From Sipunculus nudus (Eukaryota > Annelida > Sipuncula > Golfingiida > Sipunculidae): a stretch of DNA of 64,000 nucleotides. The position numbers and the translations under genes were made by a program. The notes under the pieces were generated by a model. The model saw nothing but the letters and a program-made list of their open reading frames with translations. It was not told where the DNA came from and ran no database searches. The stretch is taken from positions 17,104,729 through 17,168,728 of the forward strand of contig CM049314.1 of the NCBI GenBank assembly GCA_026874595.1, in the 5' to 3' direction. This document shows positions 36,901 through 48,900 of the stretch, piece after piece; within the stretch, counting starts at the first letter, position 1, and each line of letters opens with the position of its first letter.

Positions 36901-39900
36901 CACTCACGGTTAGACTGGTCTATCAAATATCACACACGGTAAGACTGGTCTATCAAATATCACACACGGTAAGACTGGTCTATCAAATATCACACACGGT
37001 AAGACTGGTCTATCTTATATTAGACACACGGTAAGGATGATCTATTACAAAACTCACACAGTAAGGCTTGTCCTAGCTGTGTCTAGGCTTTAGTATTAAC
37101 GTTTGCTACTAAAATGCGTTAAAGTAAACGTAATTCAATGTGATTTTACCGAGAGGCGTTACTCAGTGGCAGTTATCATCGACAAGAGAGCAGTTATTTA
37201 GTTATATAATTGTCCATGAGGTGGCAACCCCTGTTCTAAGTGGTACGACACAGCAAAACAAATTTGATGGCTCTATTAGTGGGAGGAATTAAGTCTTAAC
37301 AATTATATCGACTGAGCCAGTCTAGGCAGGTCTATCAAATATCATACACAATAGGTCAATCAAATATCTTTTACAGTCAAGCTTGTCTGACAATTAATAT
37401 GCACGGTAAAGATTTCATGTGTATAATCTCAAGGGACCCGAGAAAAGCTACAAAAATTGACAGGCTCTACATCAGGAAGGCACAGTGTAATGTCTGACGA
37501 GACCCTCACGGAGTGATATTAGAATGAAACCTTTACCTTTACTTTGATGTGAAACGTTGCACACAGTCACGTTTTACAAGACATTTAGGACAGCCGTCAT
37601 TTTAATTTAGCGATAAAACATGATTTATTTTCTAGTTTTTCGGTAACCTGGTGACTTGTGAGTGGTGGGAGGACGTTTTTCTGAACGAAGGTTTCGCCAC
37701 CTACTTCGCGGTGCATGGTCTGAAGACAATTTATCCAACTTGGAAAATGGTAAGTAGACATCTATGGTTTAACAATCTTACTCCAAGTCTTTTTGAATAA
37801 CATGGGATTTAAAAAAACTGAGACTTTTTATACAATTATCTATGTCGAGCAAAGGCAGGAAAAAGATGGAGTATTTTGACCTTTTGCCAAATGTTGAAAT
37901 TTTTTTTATGAATATATTTAAAAACCGTTGAAAATTGAAGTTTCGTCTCCTTACATCAGGTCAAACCAGCAGACGGCATGTGGTCAGTTCTTTCTTCAGG
38001 AATCCCCCTAAAAGGACTCTCTTTGAATTTGTTTATACATCAAACAATTTGCTTCAGCAATGATGATAATTTTTATCCTGTCGGATGCACAATTAACATG
38101 GAATGTAGAGGACCATGTGTGCTTATTTACTATAAGAAAGTTATTTGAGGGCCTCGGTACTTCTGACCAATGAGACGTTCTCCAGACACAGGCTCTCTAG
38201 TGCTCAGCCTGTTGGAAAAGGTTACACAAAATAGTGAGCATATAGCCACGTGACACGAATTTTCCTCCTCCACAGGAAGAAGAGTTTGGTCGTTTGTTCC
38301 TCATCATGTTGTTTTATGACGGCATGTCGAACTCTCAGCCAATACACTTCACAGGACTGGAACATCCAAAAGACCTCACAAAAGCCTTCAGCAGCGTCAC
38401 ATACAGAAAGGTAGGTCACGTGACCCATTGTCTAGACTTGTTACATACATAAGGAAGATAACATTATATATTTCCCGGGTTAGAAGCTTAAAGTGGAACA
38501 TAGTCCAAGACATCCTAGAACCACCGGAACATTGCCACATGAATACATAACGTACCAAGGATGGTGAGAACATTTGCACAATGTGCTTATTAGATTTACT
38601 AGCATTTCTCCGTTATTGCGTTTGGACAGGTCCGCGAGACACTTGGGTTAAACGGTTTTCCACTGGTTGAGCTGACATTGTCATTGTGCACTAGCGTGGT
38701 TTCTGATACGTTACTCGGCAATACAACTTTCGTGATATAAAGTCAAAATCCCCACAATTTATGGGAAAATATGAAAAATGAATTTCTTAGGACACATTTG
38801 GCAACGTTCCCGACAGTTCGAGGCAAACTGGGATTTCCGAGGAAGGACCACCGGGGACCCACGTGACTATGGTTGAGTCTCACCACCGGCAGTTATAATA
38901 TAAATAACAATTCTGAATGAGATTGTTTTACCTGTATTACTGTTTATACTAAACATTATCATATGGGAGTGTCGTAGATCTGCCATAGTGATACAGAAAT
39001 GCTGAATGTTTCATTAGGTCCAGTTAATCCAGATATTTTTCGATTTAAACTTAGATTTTTTTTTAAATTTAACTCTCAGGTCGTATACCTTATGCGTCTT
39101 AGTTTATTAACCTTTTGTTTCACTAAGTATATATAACGTGTTGTAGGTTTAATGCAGATATTCAACCTGCCCTATTCTGTTTGCCTATCCTTATTTTTGC
39201 CTCACAAAATATCCAATAAAACTACATTTTCACCTTTGATGATTTACAGGGCGCCGCTATTATCCGAATGGTCAACTACTTTCTCGGGCAGGATACCTTT
39301 CAAAGAGCTATGAGAGTAAGTTAATTTTTCACGTGAGCCTCTTATAGATTTGGACATGGTATTAAATGGGATATATTATGTGTTACTAATATGGTGAACA
39401 TCATTGTTTATAATTTCTTTTTCCGTTTAACCATAATAAACAGTTATAAAGTAAAAGCTAACAAATCCCACTTAGACCAGATTTTTTCCCAGAAATGAAT
39501 ATAATTTGTTTTCTTTAAAAATAATTTGTTCATCATTTATTGATTTATTCATCTAATTATTTAAGCCTTTGTCATGAGGTTTGTCATGTATTACAGACGT
39601 ACCTGCGCCGACATGCTTACGGCAGCGTCAAACTTCAGGACCTGTTTGATGTACTGGACGAGGTGAGAATTAAAACGATACATTCATCAACGAGTTGTGT
39701 AGTGAAAGCAGAGCAGCCAAGATTATTCTATACAGACAAAATCACTTGCTTATCTGTAATCCCAGCCTAATATCCACGAATAATTTCTGCCGTATTTAAT
39801 GTATTGCCTTGATGCATCAATAATTACACTTTGGTTTTTAAAATTTGAGCATTTATTATTTATTTGAATTTAAATGAAAGGAAAACATGTGAACTAACCC

Positions 39901-42900
39901 TATTTCAAGGCGATTTCCCATTTACATATATTTATTTTTTTTTCTTGTATAATTTTATTACTGTTTTATTCAAATAGCAAGCTAGACTGGATAACAAAGT
40001 CACGTGGGATGAGAGCGCCTCCAATATTATCAGTATTCTGTTGAACTGGCTAGACCAGCAGGGGTACCCAGTGGTCAAGGTCACGAACAAAGGCGGAGGA
40101 AACTACTCAGTGACGCAGGAACTATTCCTAATGGACGCCGGCAGGAAACCACGATATCCTTCCCCATATGGGTGATTTTCTTTTGCTTTTATCATTCATT
40201 CATGTTTTACATAGTTCATCATTCCTTTGTTGACCATGCATCAAAGAAACGCTGCTTTCCTTTGGTAACGTTAGTTTCTGATTAGTTTACGGTAACTTAT
40301 TCTTGTTGGAGTAGATTGTGATTCTAAATAACCTCCATGATATTACACGCATATTTACATTTGTGACTATTTGTAATCTTGCCTTATAATTATATTCGCA
40401 ATAGCAGCAACGCATTGATGTTTTCGTGGTTAAATCATAAAACCAATTAATTTCTTGGACAGTACAATATATATTTGATTTGAAGGCGCCATTTGTGCTG
40501 TGACGTCAGTAGACCCATTGGTACAAGTTTCAAATGTGTGAGGCAAAATATTTGTTTCCAATTACATGTGCAAATTCAAAGATATATGAAGGATCCATTA
40601 TTGCGGGGCGGATGGATTTCTCCCTGTTATCACTCGAAAACGAGACCGAATTATATAACGAAGCTTTTTATATTGAGCAGGTTTAAATGGGAAATCCCCT
40701 TCACCTACACCAGCCGAGCTCAGATGGACCAGAATCAGTCGAGTCTGGCTTGGATGCACCGAACTGATATTGGTAAAAATCTAGCTAAACCTTAGTCGAG
40801 AAATGCACTAACGTAGAAACTATATATAGTATAAACATGCTAATGCCACAGTATGATAATAAATATAGCAAAGGTGTTAAAAATACAGACTATGAAAATA
40901 TCACCAAAATGAGCAAAAACATGTATCAAAATACATGTAATATAATTGAGATAACTGAAATTATTGTTTGTATTAAACGTAATTTTTTTATGGAAGCATC
41001 ACAAGTAAGCCCCGGTCTAAGAAAATATGTATGACCTGGCAAAACCTTATTGTAATCCAATCCTTCACCTAGTGTGTATTTTCAAATGAAAATATAACTC
41101 TGATAGATATATGAATATGTGTGTATGTGAGGTTGAAGATGAAGGGAGGCAAAATGCGAATAGAGATGTGTTAAACGTTTGTTCCTTTTTCCTTTAGAAT
41201 TGACTGGCCTTGACCCTGACTTCATCTTAGGTAACTACAGACGCCAGGGATATTACCGGGTTAACTATGACAACCAGAGCTGGGATAGGATAATCCAGCT
41301 ACTTAACAACAACCATCAGGTAAGAACTGGCTTTCTAGCATGCACCACGTCAAACATGGTTTTTTTATATATATAATACACAAGATAGCTGTTTCTAATT
41401 AGACACGCTAACGGTCTTTCGCATACTAAATATAACGATTTATGTGGAACTCGTCATAATGCCTGTTTTAAGAATGCAATAATAATGCTATTATTTCCGA
41501 TATAAAATTCCATTAAATGAAATTCGTTAAGTGCGTTTTTTAGTAGAATACTCATTACACCTTATAACCCTTCGAGTTCAAGACACTGATATGAGTGGAC
41601 GGATCACCGCCCCACGTGATTATTACTATGAAAGCGAAATATTTACTCTATGCGCAAGAATTACAATTATTAATCAACTGTTACTACGGATTAGTAATTA
41701 TATACAATGTATATAAATATTTTTTTAATGTATTACCATAGCTATATTAAATGTATATTTATGTCTCCTCCCTTCAGGGGAGACATGTTTTCAATGTCAT
41801 CGTCTGTCGTTGTCGTCATTCATCGTCTGTAGGAATTCTTGTGAACGCAATAACTTTTGAAGCATTGCTTCCCACCCCCACCCACCCCCTGAAATTCGAA
41901 ACACAATACCAAAATCTCTAGAGTTCAAAAACAGGTTACCTTGATCTGCTGAAATGTAAAATTATTTTGAATCCCATAGCTTTTGAAGTATTGCACGTAT
42001 TGTCCACTTAGGTCCTGGACAAGTTCGAAAATGGGTGACTTTGGCAAAGGTACATTAGGTCAAAATCCACCCTAATGTAAAGTTAAGTGAACCCTATATC
42101 TTATGAAGTGTTGCATATTTTGCCCTCAAATTTTCCATGTAGGCTGTTCTCACCGAGTTCCTGGAAGTGTATAAATACGTTTAATATTGACCTTGAACTC
42201 CAAGGTCATAAATGCTGAATTTTAATATGCGTGCTTATCAAGCATGAGTGATGGATGCAGGCATATTTAAATACCCATAACTTCCGGTGTACTAAAGATT
42301 TTTCCTCAAATTCGAGACACCAATTATATCCGCAATTTTCTCTAACAAATCCGAAAACTGATGATTTGGACATTCATTATGATGGCCAGATCTGCGGAAT
42401 AATTTGTTTTCTAAACGCAATAATTTTTGAGATTGTGCTTATATCCCCCTTCACATTTGGAGATGGCTAATTGTTGGGGGGGGGGGCATATATCTATTCT
42501 TGCACTTACAACAAAGCCATTCTTGTAATGATTGAGTTTCAATCAATATGATTTAACTAAATAATTTTGTATTATTCTTATTATATTGCAGAAAATAGAC
42601 GTTTTCACCAGAGCTCAGCTAGTGGATGATTCTCTCACCTTTGCAGAGTAAGTACTTTCTAAGTTTACACATGCAAAAGTATGGCAGAGCAGGCATTAAC
42701 AAATGAACAGAAAACACGATTACATTTGAATGGCTCATTTTGAAAACGTATCGTGTGACCATTTATGGCATATTATGTTGTATAACAAACTTAAAATTCT
42801 AATTTCAATTATGGGATATGGTTCTTTTGAATATGATCTGCATTGAAATCAGTGTGAATATCATTCGGAGAAAATAAACCTTCTGACCGGCTCAATAATA

Positions 42901-45900
42901 TTATAATATTACTCAGAGAGGTAGCACACCTAAGTACATAACTGGACAACCTGGAATAATCACATCGTTCCTTGGCCACACCTATATAGACAAAAAGCTG
43001 AAAACCCAAAATAAAAAAAATAGTTTTACTTTTTTATTCTTTTTTTTATCATGTCTAACGTGCATAATTTCTATGGTTTCTACAAAAACTATGTTGTCAA
43101 AAGTTTAAACGTGTAAAATGGCCAAAGGCTATTTAATGCAATATTTCTTATAGGATATTTAGTTTATAGAATAATATACCATCACTTGAACGGTGGGAAT
43201 GTATTAAGCCGCTGTCTGCTTGTGTCCAGTTGGACCATGTAGCAATAAAAAATTCGATAGGTGTCAGTTTTGACCACAGACCAATATGTGGATAGTTAAT
43301 TTATTAGTTGATAACGTATGCGTCTTCCCGTTCAAAACATCCAAAAGAAATAAATTGATATTTTTAAGGGCCGAACCCACCAAGGCCGACAGGGGTCTCG
43401 ACACGCTTCTCGACACGCCACACCACACAGAACCTCATGTATGTCGCGAATGTTTCGGTCTACAACTTTGGCTGCGATACACACCACATGACCCGTTAGG
43501 CGACGCAAACCGACACAGCCATGTGTCGGTTTGCCTCGCCTGATTTACGTGTCGGTCCGTGTCGCGTTGTGTAGAGACGCGTGTCGGCCTTTGTGGGTTG
43601 GTATGATGTATCCGTACACCGCCTGATAGTCTGTTAACAGGATGGGTCTGCTTACCGAGGTGGAGGGGCTGAGGGTGACTGAGTACCTGAGTAAAGAGAC
43701 AGAGTATCTGCCGTGGTACGCCGCTCTCAGGCGTCTCACATACTTCAACAATGTCTTCAAAAACACGGAGACTTACGAGCCGTGGCAGGTACATCACATT
43801 CGGATACTATACATGAATGGCGTCACAGAAGACGTCATTCTGATGACGTCATTCACATATATACATACAAAAAAGGAAATGTAGAAATTAAATATTTTAC
43901 TCAAAAAAAAAAATTGGTGAGAAATGTAAGTTTATACGAAACTAAATATTCTGGTGCAGAATAAATGTTGAATCAGCTATTTCAATGTGATCTCATGAAT
44001 GTCGATCTAAAACATGAATTTACTTAATTGCGTGAAAAATAAAATATAATAAATAAAAACAGTAGGGAAATCATTCATGGGGATTTTTTTTTATTCTCTT
44101 CTTGATTCTTATGATAATAATTAATATTAATGTAATTATTTTTTTTATTATGATTATTATTTTTATTATAATTGCATGTGTGTATGTCTGTAAATAAACA
44201 GCATTGCTAAAAGCATTGGTTACTATTTAATTTTTTTTTTTTGCAAGAAAACAGATGTGATTTGTTTCTGGTTAGAATCAAGTGGTACATCCCACAGTTG
44301 GTCATGAAAACGTTAATATCTCAATTGTTTTGATTACTTAATTTGTATGATTTTATATTGTAGCGATACATGCTGAATTTATTGGTGACCAAACTGTATG
44401 ACATGGTCGGCTGGGATGACTCGGATCCACTGGAACACCATGAAAAGTAAAATTTTATGATCAAATGTCGCATTTTTTTATTGAATAAATTATTCTGTTA
44501 AATTAATATGTACTCAAATGGTTCCTTGGGATACAACAAAAACAATGAATGTTAATTGCTTTTTATTGCGATCACTCTTTGTCCGTCGTCCGTCTGTCTG
44601 TCTGTCCGTCCGTTAACCAAGCACAAGTGTAACCGCTGAACGTAGAACCTTGTAACTTGGCATTCTGAGAGGTCCATGAAAAATCTCCTTTGAAACCAGA
44701 AATAAGGTCTCTGTTACCCATATCCTTCGAGCTATGGGGCCTCAAATACCCCCCCCCCCCCCCAGAATAGTCAAAAATTTCATACAAAAACTTTAATATC
44801 TCATTAACTACTTGACTGATGGTCATGACCATCTATATTTTTGAGACCTTTAAAAATGTGAACATCTGTTATCAAGGCACAAAATCGAAAAAACTTGACC
44901 TAGAATCTTAATTCTTGACACACTGAATGGTCCATGAATAATCTCCTTGGAAACCAGAAATTAGGTCTCTGTTACCCATATCCTTTGAGCTATGGGGCCC
45001 CAAAGTACCCCCCCCCCCCAGAATAGTCAGAAATTTCATACAAAAACTTCAATATCTCAATAACTAGATCACTGATGGTAATGATTTTTGGCATACATAT
45101 TGATCATGAGATGTTCCATCAGTCCCTATCGACTGGTGGCGCCATCTGTATTGTTCGATTTTTTACGATTTTTTCCTCTAATTTTTAGACCTTTAAGGAT
45201 GCTGTCATCTGTTAACGTTGCACAAATCGTAACGACTAGACCTAGAATCTTCATTCTCGACACACTGAAAAACCTATGAAAAGTCTCCATTGGAACCAGA
45301 AATTAGGTCTCTGTTACCCATATCCTTTGAGCTATTAGGCCTCAAAATACCTCCCAGAATAGTAAAAATTTTCATACAAAAACTTTAATATCTCATTAAC
45401 TGCTTAACTGATGGTCATGATTTTTGGCATACATATTGATCTTGGAATGTTACATCAGTTCCTGCAGACTGGTGGCGCCACCTGTATTTTTCGATTTTTT
45501 ACGAATTGTTTTCTCTATTTTTGAGACCTTTAAAAATGTGAACATCTGTTAACAGAGCACAAATCATAAAGACTGGACCTAGAATCTTCATTCTTGACAT
45601 ACTGAGAGACCTATGAAAAGTCTTTATGGAAACTTGAAATAAGGTCTCTGTTAGCCATATCCATTGAGCTGTGGGTCTCCCAATTACCGCCCATAATAAT
45701 GGAAAATTTGATAAAAACAAACTGCAACATCTCAATAACTACGACACTGATGGTCATGATTTTTTGGCATACACATTGATCAAGAGGTGTTCCATTAGTT
45801 CCGGCAGACTGGTGGCGCCACCTGTATTTTTTTTTCAAATTTTCACAATTTTTTTTCTCTTTGTTTGAGACCGTTAAGGATGTAGTTATCTGTCAACAGG

Positions 45901-48900
45901 GTACAAATCGTTAAGACTGGACCTAGAATCTTCATTCTTGACACACAGGGAGACCCATGAAAAGTCTCCATGGAGACCTGAAATTAGGTCTCTGTTACCC
46001 ATATCCTTTGAGCTATGGCACTCCAAAGTACAGCTCAGAATAATGGAAAATTTGATACAAAAGCTAAAGTATCTAAACCTATAATGCAGAGATCACCATA
46101 TTTGTTTGCATGGATATTGATCATGGAGTGTTTCATCAGTTTCTGCAGACTGGTGGCACCACCTGTATTTGTTCGGGTTTTTTTTACGAATTTTTCTCTA
46201 ATTTGAGACCTTTAAAGATATGTACATCTGTTAACAGGGCAAAAATCATAACAAATAGACCTAGAATCTTCATTCTTGACACACAGGGAGACCCATGAAA
46301 AGTCTCCATGGAAATCTGAAATTAGGTCGCTGTTACCCATATCCTTTAAGCTGTATGGCTCCAAAATACCACCCAGAATAATGAAAAATTTGATACAAAA
46401 ACTGCAGTATCTCAATAACTACAACACTGATGGCCATAATTTTTTGCATACATATTGATCATGAGGTGTCCCATCAGGTTCTGCAGAGTGGGTGCGCCAT
46501 CTGTATTTTTCAAATTTTTACGATTTTTTTTTCTCTATTTTTGAGACCTTTAAAGATGTGGTTATCTGTCAACAGGGTACAAATCGTAACAAGTGGACCT
46601 AGAATCTTCATTCTTGTCATGCAAGGAGGCCCATGAAAAGTGTCTGTGGAAATCTGAAATTAGGTCTCTGTTTCCCATATCCTTCAAGCAATAGGACTCC
46701 GAAGTATCCCTCAGAATAATGGAAAATTTTATACAAAAGCTGAACAACTAATGCAGAGATCACCATGATTCTTTGCATGGATATTGATTATGAAGTGTTT
46801 CATCTGTTTCTGCAGACTGGTGGTGCCACCTATATTTTATTCAATTTATCGAACTTTTTTCTCTATTTTTTTAGACCTTTAAGGATGCTGTCATCTGTTA
46901 ACATGGCACAAATTGTAACAACTGGACCTAGAATCTTCATTGTATCCGCCAAAATGAAGTTTTGCGGATACTATGTTTTTGACCGGGTTCCGCCGCCTCC
47001 GCCGCCGTGTTCGTTTCTGGAGAACTCCTCTGAGACTACTGGACGGATTTTTCCGAAACTTACACAAATTGTCGGGTCACATGTGAACTGGTGCCTAACC
47101 AATTGGCCTTGACCTCTGAGCTTTTCCCTCTGTACAGCGTCCGTTTGTGCGTCTGTTTCCACACATAAACCCACATATCTTGGGAACCGTTTGACCGATC
47201 AGGAAAAAAAAATTTGTACAAATGTAGACCTTGGATAGCTTTATAACATACACAAAAAAATGGTTGCGCCACCTACAACCATGTTTGTACAGTGTCTATC
47301 TGTTCATCTGCTTTGGGTTAAAATCAATCATATCTCTGCAGTGAATAGAGTAATTCACCTGAAATTTTGCATGCGTATACATCCTGGATAGCTTTCTTGA
47401 TTTTTTACGGGAGGCGCCACCTACATTCACGTTCACGCTGCAGACATCCAAGCTCATATCTCGGGAACCGTTTGACCGATTGGGCCAAAATTGTGCATGT
47501 GTTTCAATCTCACATGGGTCTTTATCATACACAAAACTGGAGGGGCCGCCTGCAACCATTTTGCACAGCGTCTGTCTGTCTGTCTGCCTTGAGTTAAAAT
47601 CACTCATATCTCTTCAGTAGTTTGACTAATTCACCTGAAATTTGGCATGCGTATACAATCTAGATAGCTTTCTTGATTTATGACAGGTGGCACCACCTAC
47701 ATTCACATTCACGCTGCAGACATCCAAGCTCATATCCTGGGAACCGGGAACTACATATACATGTAGTGGTTTGACTTTTCTGCCTAAAATTTCGCATATG
47801 TATACAACTTGGACAGCTTTCTCGATTTGTGGTAGGTGGCACAACCTACATACACATTTAGGCTGCAGACATCCATGCTAACATGCTACACACCTCACTC
47901 TATTTCCCCTTGCCACTAATATCATGCCTCACTTCACCCATTCCACTCTGATTTTGGCGGATACACGTAGTCGCTTGTTGACTACCTGTATTCTAGTTTT
48001 TAAAGTTTACGCATTTTTTCTCAATTTTTGAGATATATCAATACAGAAAAAAATTTGGCCTGTTGGTTAATCTGTTTGATGCTTCAGTTGAATGGGTATA
48101 TACTACCATTCTGATGATAAAATTTCCTTTTGCGAATCTCTTCCCAGTCAGCTGAGCGTCATGACCCATGGGTCACCTGTTTATATAACAATGAAGAAAG
48201 GGAGGAAGAGGATCACGATGATTATTTACCAAACTTATATATTATATATATATATATATAGGACATATATTATATATATAGGACATATTTTATATATATA
48301 GGACATATATTAAATATACCGCACACACACACACATATATATATATATATACGACATATTATATTATATATGAAGATGTGTTTTCCTTGTAGAGGTATTC
48401 GCTCCACTGTAATATCCAGAGCTTGCTCTATGGGTTATGGACCTTGCAGACAGGAGGCTCGTCGCTTATACCGCATGTGGATGAATAACGAAAACAATAA
48501 TCCGTGAGTCCTTCCGGAGATTTGGATCTTTTGGTCCTAAATGGTCTAAAGATTGTCTTTTGAATTAATTATTTTAAGAAATTGGCGAAAGTTAAAAACT
48601 TATAAACAACAACAACTTTTAAAAAGAGAAATGGTGATGTTGCCTCTTCACTGGTGATCTAAAACGAAGAAAACACCCTGTTGTGTTTTTTCAGGATTTC
48701 CCCCAACCTCAGATACACCGTTTACTGTGAGGCCATCAGGTCGGGAGGTAGCGCCGAGTGGGAGTTCGCCTACAAGATGTACCAGAAGAAATACGAAGGT
48801 TACATCGCCAGCGAGAAGAGCACCCTTCAGAAAGCTTTGGCGTGCTCCCGGATGCCATGGATAGTCCGAAAGTAGGGTGACCTCACTCAATATCACTTTG

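Noticed and set aside
36121-37050. CRISPR-like look of a regular 30-nt repeat
   Set aside because: The units are contiguous with no unique spacers, in a eukaryotic intron.
43435-43797. 120-codon - strand open frame over gene B exon 15
   Set aside because: It is the shadow of exon 15 plus the adjacent MITE.
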